From positions 1 to 6,717 of the forward strand of contig JAJZDL010000161.1 in NCBI GenBank assembly GCA_021851465.1: a stretch of DNA of 6,717 bases, written 5' to 3'. Below, one piece after another: positions 1-6,228 of this stretch. The position numbers and the translations under genes are program-made. Within the stretch, counting starts at the first letter, position 1. Every line of letters begins with the position of its first letter. The notes under the pieces were generated by a model. It saw only the letters and a list, made by a program, of their open reading frames with translations. It had not been told where the DNA came from and did no database searches. The DNA comes from Acidobacteriota bacterium. Its GTDB lineage: Bacteria > Acidobacteriota > Terriglobia > Terriglobales > Acidobacteriaceae.

Positions 1-129
1 CCTTCGCCTGCCTGGAGAAGAACCGCAGGCTCTGGAAAAACTGCGAGCGCAAGCTGAACACCAGCCTCCAGTTCGTGCATCTCGCCTTCCTCGTCCTCCT
101 GCTCAGAAGATCGTGAACAGGTTCTAAGC
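1..129 (+). pseudogene. 3' end of an IS5-family transposase gene plus IS tail (copy A, cut by the window edge)
   Basis: The open frame from base 3 to the TGA at 114-116 encodes 37 residues reading FACLEKNRRLWKNCERKL and ending LLLRRS. This is the typical C-terminus of IS5-family DDE transposases (the ERSFAWLEK...RLWKNCERKLNTSLQ block). The preceding part of the gene lies outside the window, so whether this copy is intact upstream is unknown. The last 97 nt (33-129) align without gaps to 296-392, running 13 nt past the stop codon. That suggests the shared segment includes the right end of the element, around AACAGGTTCTAAGC. Sequence that continues a second transposase remnant starts immediately after it. 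Confidence 0.72.
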
Positions 130-392
130 GAATCTGCAGCGGGTGGAAAGCGTTCTGGTTGACGGCGGCCATACCGGTCAATCTTTTGCCGACGGCGTGA
201 TGGCTTGGATCGAGGCCACGATATGCGTTCGTGGTGCTGTCCAAGCGCTGGATCGTCGAACGGCCCAGCGTCTGGCTGGAAAAATGCCGCCGCCATGGAA
301 GAACTGCGAACGCAAGCTGAATACCAGCCTGCAAATGATCCATTTGGCATTCCTCAGGCTGCTGCTCAGAAGATCGTAAACAGGATCTAAGC
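33..392 (+). repeat. Direct repeat of IS5-type tails (33-129 and 296-392)
   Basis: Two 97-nt segments align without gaps at an offset of 263 nt. Each covers the last codons of the transposase, the stop codon (TGA versus TAA) and 13 nt beyond it (AACAGG then TTCTAAGC or ATCTAAGC). After C129/C392 the similarity fades. They differ at many positions, so they are related but old, or come from two different members of one IS group. Confidence 0.7.
130..392 (+). pseudogene. Frameshifted IS5-family transposase remnant plus IS tail (copy B)
   Basis: This is the C-terminal third of a second, diverged IS5-family transposase. The reading frame starts with VESVLVDGGHTGQSFADGV (141-197), matching the family's DGGYTG block. 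It then shifts to a frame giving FVVLSKRWIVERPSVWLEK (about 223-283, usual form FVVLPKRWIVERSFAWLEK). It shifts again to WKNCERKLNTSLQM (from 296), stopping at 377-379. The second shift is explained by a single-base deletion relative to copy A around 287-296. There is no start codon or N-terminal DDE region, so it is a dead fragment. A continuous 78-codon frame (143-379) crosses it but follows the family sequence only at its two ends. Copy A abuts its left end, compatible with copy A having inserted into copy B or with a deletion between two elements. Confidence 0.7.
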
Positions 393-1190
393 CAATTTAT
401 ATGGTCTCGATACGGCGTCTCGCCATTGCCGAAGAAAATCAAGCAATCCATCCAGGGGCTCGATCCAGATGTCGGCCTGTGTCTCCCGATATTTTGGGCG
501 AACAAGAACGCTGAGGCCACGACGATTCAAGGCGCGGAAGGCGTCCTCATCCGTGAGGTCGTCTCCGAGAAACGCGACCTGCTTCGTATCGTCCGAAGCA
601 TCCAGAACCGAACGGACCACGTCCCCTTTATTCGGGTGTTCGACGCGGAGCTCAATGCCTTCCTCGAATGCGAGTTGCTTTAGCCCGGGTTGGTCTGCGA
701 ACGGAGCAAATACGCTCTGCGCGTGCATCCGAACGGCCACACACTCATCGGCCAACAGACCGCGCCAATGAACGGCGATGCCTCCCGGCTTGGTTTCAAC
801 CGTGCGAGTCAATCCTGCCTTCGTCAATAAAGTGCCGGCACGCGACAACAGCGCGGACACCTTCGGATCAATTGGAAACTTGCGGCATGTGCCATCGGCC
901 ATCAGGTGCTCGAGACCATGCGAACCCCAGATTTCAATCCGATCCAGCGGGCCGAGCAGAGGGCCAATTTCGACTGCGGGTCGACCGGTGACGATGGCAA
1001 CCCTCGCACTCACAGTGCCGAGAATGCTTTTCAGTGCCGGTACAACGCCGGGATAGGGATACGCCAGATGCCGTTCGACGTGAAAGGGGGCCAGTATTCC
1101 GTCATAGTCCAGTAACAGAATCGAGGAGGGCGCGGTGGCCAGATTCTCCATAAACCGGGAGAGGACCTTCTTTCCATGCGAGTGCTGCAA
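387..1190 (-). CDS. otsB: Trehalose-6-phosphate phosphatase (HAD superfamily)
   Basis: The 267-residue product dephosphorylates trehalose-6-phosphate to trehalose in the cytoplasm, the second step of the OtsA-OtsB route. The HAD motifs appear in order: nucleophile and acid/base Asp28 and Asp30 in LLLDYDGILAPF (motif I), TGR at 68-70 (motif II), Lys134 in ETKPGG followed by HWRG, HPNKGD at 185-190, and GDDLTDEDAF at 209-218 (motif IV, Mg2+ binding). Length is normal for bacterial OtsB. The start is TTG at 1188-1190, chosen because AAGGAG lies 6 nt upstream; ATG at codon 14 would be the alternative and would still keep all motifs. It follows otsA by one base, so the two are almost certainly co-transcribed and probably translationally coupled. 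Residue 32 is Ile (ATA) where the family almost always has Thr. The last codon and the stop lie in sequence shared with the adjacent IS remnant. Confidence 0.95.
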   Translation of the reverse strand: MQHSHGKKVLSRFMENLATAPSSILLLDYDGILAPFHVERHLAYPYPGVVPALKSILGTVSARVAIVTGRPAVEIGPLLGPLDRIEIWGSHGLEHLMADGTCRKFPIDPKVSALLSRAGTLLTKAGLTRTVETKPGGIAVHWRGLLADECVAVRMHAQSVFAPFADQPGLKQLAFEEGIELRVEHPNKGDVVRSVLDASDDTKQVAFLGDDLTDEDAFRALNRRGLSVLVRPKYRETQADIWIEPLDGLLDFLRQWRDAVSRPYKLA

Positions 1191-1191
1191 G

Positions 1192-3474
1192 CTATCTCCT
1201 TCCTCGCGCCCTGTCGGCGGGCACAGCGCGGTTCTTCTCGCTTAAGCGAATCTCGCACAGATCGCCAATCAAGCTGGAAGCCCACCAGTAGATGTTGTGC
1301 TCCTTGACAGTCTTTCTCATGCGCCGCATCCGTCCGGCGACCTCGTGCACGTTCATCTCAAGGGCGTGCGCGATCGCTTCGGCAGTGGCCTGAATGTCGT
1401 ATGGATTTACGAGGACCGCATCACGCAGCTCCCTCGCCGCCCCGGTAAACCGGCTCAAAATCAGTACGCCGCGCTCATCCTGGCGCGCCATGACAAATTC
1501 CTTGGCGACCAGATTCATGCCGTCATGCAGGGAGGTGACGGCACAGAGGTGTGCGGCGCGATAGAAGCGGTGCACTTCGGTATGGTCGTGCTGCCGGTCC
1601 CTCAAGACAATTGGTCTCCACTTTCCGTGTTTGAAGCGTGCGTTGATTCGCTGTGCCTCGAACGCCACTTCGGCGTGAAACTCGGCGTATCGCCCGATAC
1701 GGTCCCGCGAAGGAGCGCCGATTTGGACGAATGTGAATTTCTCCTGGTAGCGCGGGTATCTCTCAAGGAACAGCTCGACCGCCTGAAAGCGTTCGATGAT
1801 TCCCTTGGTGTAGTCCAACCGATCGACGCCGACGCCAAGGAAAGTCGCGCCAATCCCCATCTCAGCGAGCAGTAAATTGCGCTCCTCGTCGATGCCATTT
1901 GCGGCAGCGGTCCTATCTTCCGGAGAGTCCACGCTGATAGGGAACGGACGGACGTAGGATTCGTGGTCATTGCGACTGACCGAGAAGTGCTCCCAATCGA
2001 CGCGGGCTTCGAGCGCGCGATCGACCGAATCGAGGAAATTGTTGCAGTGCGCTTGGACATGAAATCCAATCAGGTCCGCTCCCAGCAACCCGTCCAGCAG
2101 CGCCTCCTGCCACGGACAGATGCCAAACGACTGTGAGTTGGGCCATGGGATGTGCCAGAAGATGGCCACCCTCGCGTGAGGCAAGCGCCGTTTCAACATC
2201 CGCGGAAGTAGGGCAAAGTGGTAGTCCTGTATCAAAACCACCGGATGTTCCTCCCCGGCAATTTCCTCCACGAGGGCATCGGCAAACTTCTCATTCACAG
2301 CGTTGTAGTGTTGCCAGTCCGACGCGCGAAAGACCGGGCGGGTGTGGGCGATGTGGCAAAGGGGCCAAAGACCCTCATTGGCAAAGCCATTGTAGTATCC
2401 GACTTCCTGCTCGGCGCTGAGCCAGACACGACGCAATGTGTAGCGCGGTTCCTCCGGCGGGACCGCCAGGCGATCATGGCTGTCCACTGTTTCCACATCC
2501 GCATCACCGCTGCCGTACGCCAACCAAGTCCCGTTGCAGGCACAGAGAACCGGCTCAAGCGCGGTCACCAAACCGCTGGCGGGTACGGTGACGGTAATCT
2601 CCTTGCCGTGCCGGGAATGGATGTAGGGTTCTCGGTTCGAGACGACGAAGAGATTGCTGCCATCAAGTTTGCCGCGAACATCGGCGGCGAGCCGTTGTGC
2701 TGTCCACACAGACTCGTTGCTGTTTCGCAACATGGCTTCCATCTCCGCTGCCGCGCGCGCCTGTCGCATGCTGGCCGCCAGTGGCCCCATTTCGCGCGCC
2801 AGCGGCATCAGAAAGTCCATATCGTGCGGCGATGGCGAGGGTGCATTTCGTCCTGCACGCAATGCCTTCAGCCACGCTGCCACGCGCGAGATAGGACCGG
2901 CGAGGCTCCACTGTACGATCAACAGCGTGATGGCCGCAATCACCAGGACCTGCAGCACTATGCGGAGAAAGACGTGGGCCCAAACGCGAAAGATCTCGGT
3001 ACGGATGTAGGACGCGTCATCGACTACAACGATGCCTCCGGTCAGACTCTTGTCTACGTCATGCAGTGGGGATGCCAGCATGTAAACGCGATGAAAGTGC
3101 AGCAGAATGAACCCGCTCTCCATGCGATTACCAGCGAACGCGTTCTTAAGCAACCGTGGAGAGGAAGAAAGATCGGACTCCAACGCGCGGGTTACAACGA
3201 TGGAGGAACCGTCCCTGCCGTAAATTCCGATTCCCATTACGTGATCTCGACCGGTGAATTGTTGGGCCATGCGTTCAAGAGCATCCATGTTTCCGGCCTG
3301 CAAATACGCTTCGGCATTGCCGGTAAGGCTCTCGCCCAGGATCCCTGCCTTGCGTTCCAGATCGCTACGCAAGGCATCCTTCTCGGCACCGATTTCATAC
3401 CAGGACGAGGCGAGGGACACCACTGTGACCCCGACGATCAACGCTATGATCAATCGCAAACTAAGGGTGTGCAT
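1192..3474 (-). CDS. otsA: Membrane-anchored trehalose-6-phosphate synthase with N-terminal sensor/HAMP-like module
   Basis: The 760-residue product transfers glucose from UDP-glucose to glucose-6-phosphate, making trehalose-6-phosphate (GT20 family). The catalytic domain runs from about residue 274 to 740 and has the expected signatures: SNREP (279-283), PASGLVTALEPV (298-309), YNGFANEGLWPL (361-372), QDYH (416-419), FWHIPWP (439-445), GVDRLDYTKG (549-558, phosphate-binding Arg552 and Lys557) and LHDGMNLVAKEF (649-660, Asp651 and Glu659). Ordinary OtsA is about 450-480 residues. The extra N-terminus has a membrane helix at about 7-25, an extracytoplasmic domain of about 140 residues, a second helix at about 168-188, and a HAMP-like stretch from LAGPISRV (191-198) to about 250. 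ATG at 3472-3474 is the only plausible start before helix 1, since an in-frame stop lies eight codons upstream; no strong Shine-Dalgarno is visible. First gene of the otsAB operon. Confidence 0.94.
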   Translation of the reverse strand: MHTLSLRLIIALIVGVTVVSLASSWYEIGAEKDALRSDLERKAGILGESLTGNAEAYLQAGNMDALERMAQQFTGRDHVMGIGIYGRDGSSIVVTRALESDLSSSPRLLKNAFAGNRMESGFILLHFHRVYMLASPLHDVDKSLTGGIVVVDDASYIRTEIFRVWAHVFLRIVLQVLVIAAITLLIVQWSLAGPISRVAAWLKALRAGRNAPSPSPHDMDFLMPLAREMGPLAASMRQARAAAEMEAMLRNSNESVWTAQRLAADVRGKLDGSNLFVVSNREPYIHSRHGKEITVTVPASGLVTALEPVLCACNGTWLAYGSGDADVETVDSHDRLAVPPEEPRYTLRRVWLSAEQEVGYYNGFANEGLWPLCHIAHTRPVFRASDWQHYNAVNEKFADALVEEIAGEEHPVVLIQDYHFALLPRMLKRRLPHARVAIFWHIPWPNSQSFGICPWQEALLDGLLGADLIGFHVQAHCNNFLDSVDRALEARVDWEHFSVSRNDHESYVRPFPISVDSPEDRTAAANGIDEERNLLLAEMGIGATFLGVGVDRLDYTKGIIERFQAVELFLERYPRYQEKFTFVQIGAPSRDRIGRYAEFHAEVAFEAQRINARFKHGKWRPIVLRDRQHDHTEVHRFYRAAHLCAVTSLHDGMNLVAKEFVMARQDERGVLILSRFTGAARELRDAVLVNPYDIQATAEAIAHALEMNVHEVAGRMRRMRKTVKEHNIYWWASSLIGDLCEIRLSEKNRAVPADRARGRR
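1196..1201 (-). promoter_or_regulatory. Ribosome binding site deciding the TTG start of otsB
   Basis: Read on the minus strand, the end of otsA carries AAGGAG, then ATAGC (which contains the otsA stop TAG), then TTG. The roughly 6-nt spacing is good. It supports TTG over the ATG at codon 14 and places the otsB binding site inside the otsA coding sequence, so terminating otsA ribosomes could feed otsB. Confidence 0.7.
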
Positions 3475-3674
3475 AGAGGCTGGCCGTATTTTTCTTCATT
3501 CTGGGTAAGATGCACATTCTGGTCATCAAGAGCGCTTGAAGACAACAAAATAGCGCAATCGACACGCCCATGGATGGCCCCGCACACTGCGCATGCACAG
3601 GATTCATGCCCGTCGCATCTGCGGTGGCCGATGTTTTTTTACTGCTCTATAATCGCTCGGAGGGTTTACCTCGA
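3475..3674. promoter_or_regulatory. Divergent intergenic region between otsA and the sugar operon
   Basis: This 200-bp gap must drive otsA leftward and the aldo/keto reductase operon rightward. It holds a direct repeat of CATTCTGG (3497-3504 and 3515-3522, 18 nt apart) close to the otsA start. A short inverted repeat, TCAAG-AGCG-CTTGA (3526-3539), lies next to it. On the plus side there are a T7 run (3634-3640) and a TATAAT box (3648-3653). I see no convincing sigma-70 promoter on the minus strand. An open frame extending the reductase back to 3570 runs through this region, but its translation does not resemble the family. Confidence 0.5.
3648..3653 (+). promoter_or_regulatory. Candidate -10 box of the aldo/keto reductase operon
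   Basis: A perfect TATAAT lies 21 nt before the chosen ATG at 3675. The position 17 nt upstream (3625-3630, TGGCCG) does not resemble TTGACA, and there is no TGn extension, so the match rests on the -10 alone. A start site near 3660 would put the GGAGGG Shine-Dalgarno (3659-3664) at the very 5' end of the transcript, leaving a leader of only about 15 nt. Confidence 0.4.
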
Positions 3675-4697
3675 ATGAAACCGTTACAACCGACAATTGA
3701 TCCAGCGCTGGTACCGAAGCGCACGCTTGCGCACGGCGCGCAGATTCCGGCTATCGGATTGGGCACCTTCGGCTCCGACCATGTGAGTGGAGCGCAGATT
3801 GCCGCCGCAGTTCTCGATGCTGCGCGGATTGGGTATCGCCACTTCGATTGCGCAGCGGTCTACGGCAACGAGCCGCTCATCGGGGAGGCGCTGCACACCG
3901 TCTCAAAGACGGTCGCGCCGCGGGAAGATCTCTGGGTCACCTCCAAACTTTGGAACGACAAGCACGCGGCCAAGGACGTCATTTCGTCGTGCAAGCAATC
4001 GCTGCGCGACCTCAAGCTGGATTATCTCGATCTCTATCTTGTCCACTGGCCTTTCCCCAACTTCCACGCGCCCGGATGCGACATCGATTCGCGCAGCCCG
4101 GATGCGCGTCCCTACATCCACGCGGAGTTCATGGAGACCTGGGGCGAGATGGAGAGGCTGGTGGAACAGGGCCTGGTGCGCCATATCGGCACATCGAACA
4201 TGACCGTTGCGAAGCTCGATCTGCTGCTCAAGGACGCGCGCGTTCGGCCCGTCTGTAACGAGATGGAGCTGCATCCGCACTTCCAGCAGCCTGAGTTTCT
4301 TGCGTATCTTTTTGAAGGGCATATTCAGCCCATCGGCTTCTGCCCGCTCGGTTCGCCCGGACGGCCGGAGAGAGACCGGACGCCGGAAGACACTTCACCG
4401 CTGGAAGATCCGGTGGTCTGCGCAATCGCGGAAGACCATCAGGTCCATCCGGCTGCAATCTGCCTCAAGTGGGCGGTGCAGCGGGGCGAGGTTGTGATTC
4501 CATTCTCGGTCAACCCCCGCAATTACCGGGCAAACCTGCACGCCGTTGTCGACGATCCGCTCAGCCCGGAGGAGATGAGAAAGATCGACGCAACAGACCG
4601 CCGGTGCCGCTTGATTAAAGGCCAGGTCTTTCTGTGGAAAGAGAACCAGAGCTGGAGAGACCTTTGGGATGAATCGGGAGTGATCACTCCCGCATGA
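3675..4697 (+). CDS. Aldo/keto reductase family oxidoreductase
   Basis: The 340-residue TIM-barrel enzyme of the AKR superfamily should interconvert a carbonyl and an alcohol using NAD(P)H in the cytoplasm. The tetrad is complete: Asp58 (RHFDCA), Tyr63 (AVYGNE), Lys91 (VTSKLWN) and His124 (LVHWPF). IGTSNM (171-176) and NEMELHP (195-201) follow in the usual places. The cofactor end is atypical: IPFSVNP (265-271) has Phe where NADPH-binding members have Lys (IPKSVTP), and GFCPLGSPG has Phe222 where a Tyr normally stacks on the nicotinamide. The start at 3675 has GGAGGG 10 nt upstream and gives the standard family N-terminus (TLAHGAQIPAIGLGTFG); an in-frame ATG at 3570 adds 35 unrelated residues. 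It opens an operon with a zinc dehydrogenase and fucU, so a deoxy-sugar or its aldehyde or polyol derivative is the likely substrate (inference). The exact substrate cannot be read. Confidence 0.9.
   Translation: MKPLQPTIDPALVPKRTLAHGAQIPAIGLGTFGSDHVSGAQIAAAVLDAARIGYRHFDCAAVYGNEPLIGEALHTVSKTVAPREDLWVTSKLWNDKHAAKDVISSCKQSLRDLKLDYLDLYLVHWPFPNFHAPGCDIDSRSPDARPYIHAEFMETWGEMERLVEQGLVRHIGTSNMTVAKLDLLLKDARVRPVCNEMELHPHFQQPEFLAYLFEGHIQPIGFCPLGSPGRPERDRTPEDTSPLEDPVVCAIAEDHQVHPAAICLKWAVQRGEVVIPFSVNPRNYRANLHAVVDDPLSPEEMRKIDATDRRCRLIKGQVFLWKENQSWRDLWDESGVITPA
4675..4692. repeat. 18-bp perfect palindrome at the reductase/dehydrogenase junction
   Basis: CGGGAGTGATCACTCCCG is its own reverse complement. 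It lies in the last codons of the reductase and ends one base before the overlapping ATGA. As RNA it can fold into a 7-bp stem with a GATC loop. The fold would bury the only Shine-Dalgarno-like stretch (GGGAG, 4676-4680) serving the ATG at 4694. Confidence 0.75.
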
Positions 4698-5803
4698 CAA
4701 TCACAGGAGAGATCGTGACAACCGATACGCAATTTAAACACGACACGGAGATGCAGGGGGCCGTACTGCCCGGCAACAGCACGGCGGAGCTGCATCGGTT
4801 CGCGGTCCCTGAGCCGGGATGGAGAGAGGTCCTGCTGCGCATGAAGTCCTCGACCATCTGCGGCTCGGACATCCGCGCCATCTACCGCGAGCACCTGGGA
4901 AAAGGACCGGAGGGCTATCAGGGAGTCATCGCGGGGCACGAACCCTGCGGCCAGATCGTGAAAGCGGGGCCGGGCTGCCGCCGCTTCACGGCTGGAGACC
5001 GAGTGATCGTCTATCACATCTCCGGCTGCGGACTATGCAACGACTGTCGGCGCGGGTACATGATCTCCTGCACCAGCGAGCGCTACCGCCGCGCCTACGG
5101 ATGGCAGCGCGACGGCGGAATGGCCGACTATCTGCTGGCCGAAGAGAAGGACCTGGTCTACCTGCCCGATGCGCTCTCCTACACCGATGGCGCGCAGGTG
5201 GCGTGCGGCTTCGGCACGGCCTACGAGGGGCTGGAGAAGGTTGGCATCGACGGCAACGCTTGCGTGCTCATCACGGGACTCGGCCCGGTGGGTCTGGCAG
5301 CCGCCGCGCTCTGCCGCAAGCTGGGCGTGCAGCGGATCTTCGGCATCGATCCTTTGCCGGGCCGGTTGCAGTTGGCCCGCGACCTCGGCCTCTGCGACGA
5401 GGCAATTCCATCCGGCCCGGAGAATGTCCGCGAGGTGCTGGCCCTGACCGCGGGGCACGGCGTGGAGCGCGCTGTCGAGTGCTCCGGCAACCCCGAGGCT
5501 CGCGCAACGGCCATTCGCGCCACGCGCAACTGGGGCCGCATCGTCCTGCTTGGAGAGGGCGGCACGGTGCAGTTTCAGCCATCGCCCGACCTGATGCATG
5601 GCCAGAAGACGATCTACGGCTCGTGGGTCACGTCCATCTGGAAGATGGAAGAGCTGGTCGAGCGCCTGGTGCGCTGGCAGCTCTTCCCGTCGCGTCTTGT
5701 CACCCACCGCTTTTCGCTGGAGCGCGTCGCCGAGGCCTATGCGCTGATGGCCTCCGGTCGCTGCGGCAAAGTTGCCGTCTGTTTCGATGAGGAGCTTCTC
5801 TAA
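4694..5803 (+). CDS. Zinc-dependent medium-chain alcohol/polyol dehydrogenase
   Basis: Up to 369 residues, MDR superfamily, of the sorbitol/threonine-dehydrogenase-like type that oxidises a secondary alcohol with NAD(P)+. Catalytic zinc ligands are Cys56 (STICGSD), His82 with Glu83 (AGHEPCG) and Cys171 (VACGFGTAYEGL). The structural zinc site is complete: Cys112, Cys115, Cys118 and Cys126. The Rossmann loop is GLGPVG (195-200), and Asp219 at the end of the second strand favours NAD over NADP. The start is uncertain. ATG at 4694 overlaps the upstream stop as ATGA but lacks a well-placed Shine-Dalgarno. GTG at 4715 (codon 8) has AGGAG five bases upstream, and ATG at 4751 (MQGAVLPG) matches where many relatives begin. 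Its place between an aldo/keto reductase and fucU suggests a sugar or sugar-alcohol substrate such as an L-fucose derivative (inference); family similarity alone cannot separate fucose, fucitol or inositol-type substrates. Confidence 0.92.
   Translation: MTITGEIVTTDTQFKHDTEMQGAVLPGNSTAELHRFAVPEPGWREVLLRMKSSTICGSDIRAIYREHLGKGPEGYQGVIAGHEPCGQIVKAGPGCRRFTAGDRVIVYHISGCGLCNDCRRGYMISCTSERYRRAYGWQRDGGMADYLLAEEKDLVYLPDALSYTDGAQVACGFGTAYEGLEKVGIDGNACVLITGLGPVGLAAAALCRKLGVQRIFGIDPLPGRLQLARDLGLCDEAIPSGPENVREVLALTAGHGVERAVECSGNPEARATAIRATRNWGRIVLLGEGGTVQFQPSPDLMHGQKTIYGSWVTSIWKMEELVERLVRWQLFPSRLVTHRFSLERVAEAYALMASGRCGKVAVCFDEELL
4705..4717 (+). promoter_or_regulatory. Shine-Dalgarno and alternative GTG start of the zinc dehydrogenase
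   Basis: AGGAG (4705-4709), a 5-nt spacer, then in-frame GTG (4715-4717). This is the best ribosome binding site near the 5' end of the gene and would give a 362-residue protein. It lies just downstream of the 18-bp palindrome and so stays free if that palindrome folds. Confidence 0.5.
5790..5794 (+). promoter_or_regulatory. Ribosome binding site of fucU
   Basis: AGGAG inside the last codons of the dehydrogenase lies 8 nt before the fucU ATG. The dehydrogenase stop TAA and the fucU start share one base (TAATG, 5801-5805), the classic layout for coupled translation. Confidence 0.7.
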
Positions 5804-6228
5804 TGCTGAAAGGAATCTCGCCCGTTGTCAGTCCCGACCTGCTCAAGCTGCTGTGTGAGATGGGCCATGGCGATGAAATTGTCCTCGCCGACTCAAACTT
5901 TCCCGGAGTTGGCATCGCCAAGCGGCTCGTCCGCGCGGACGGCCTGTCGATTACAACCATTCTGGAAGGCATTCTGCCTCTGTTCGTGCTGGACAGCTAC
6001 GCGGACCCGCTCATCATGATGCAGGTGGTTGCGGGCGACCGGCTCGATCCCGCGGTGGAGGCCGATTACATGCAGGCCGTGCGGCGCCATCAGCCGGAGG
6101 CGGCTGCGCCCGTGCGCATCGAACGAAACGCATTCTACGAGCGCGCGCGCCAGGCCTTCGCCGTCGTCATGACCGGGGAGCTGCGCATCTACGGCAATCT
6201 CATCCTGAAAAAAGGCGTAATAAAATAG
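5803..6228 (+). CDS. fucU: L-fucose mutarotase (RbsD/FucU family)
   Basis: The 141-residue product catalyses the exchange between alpha and beta anomers of L-fucose, supplying the form used by the next enzyme. It matches the remembered E. coli FucU nearly end to end and in length. Shared blocks are the MLKxISP start, PDLLKLLCEMGHGDEIVLAD (11-30, with His22 and Asp30), RADGL (44-48), LDSYADPLIMMQ (63-74), the AFYERARQAFAVVMTGE stretch (110-126, with Tyr112, Glu113 and Arg114) and YGNLILKKGV (130-139). The FucU-type C-terminus makes it FucU rather than RbsD (ribose pyranase). Where E. coli has a His in DAHFP this protein has DSNFP (Asn32). It is the last gene of the operon, overlapping the upstream stop by one base, and a possible terminator hairpin begins right after its stop. 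The substrate range could extend to related sugars. Confidence 0.95.
   Translation: MLKGISPVVSPDLLKLLCEMGHGDEIVLADSNFPGVGIAKRLVRADGLSITTILEGILPLFVLDSYADPLIMMQVVAGDRLDPAVEADYMQAVRRHQPEAAAPVRIERNAFYERARQAFAVVMTGELRIYGNLILKKGVIK

Noticed and set aside
143..379. Intact 78-residue gene in the IS remnant
   Set aside because: The frame switches between true transposase sequence at its two ends and nonsense in the middle, while the missing middle is found in another frame; it is a frameshifted remnant.
3570..3674. N-terminal extension of the aldo/keto reductase from the ATG at 3570
   Set aside because: The extra 35 residues do not match the family, cross the TATAAT box and Shine-Dalgarno, and the start at 3675 gives the standard N-terminus.
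2218..3678. Long plus-strand open frame (486 codons) antisense to otsA
   Set aside because: Its translation has no recognisable domain, is rich in His, Arg and Cys as expected of antisense frames, and lies fully opposite a gene with strong GT20 motifs.
5033..5707. Minus-strand open frame of 224 codons opposite the zinc dehydrogenase
   Set aside because: It is a mirror frame of a G+C-rich gene with complete zinc and Rossmann motifs, and its translation resembles no known family.
4819..5790. Plus-strand 323-codon frame overlapping the dehydrogenase
   Set aside because: The Arg-, Gly- and Pro-rich translation is typical of an out-of-frame reading; the dehydrogenase frame carries all conserved motifs.
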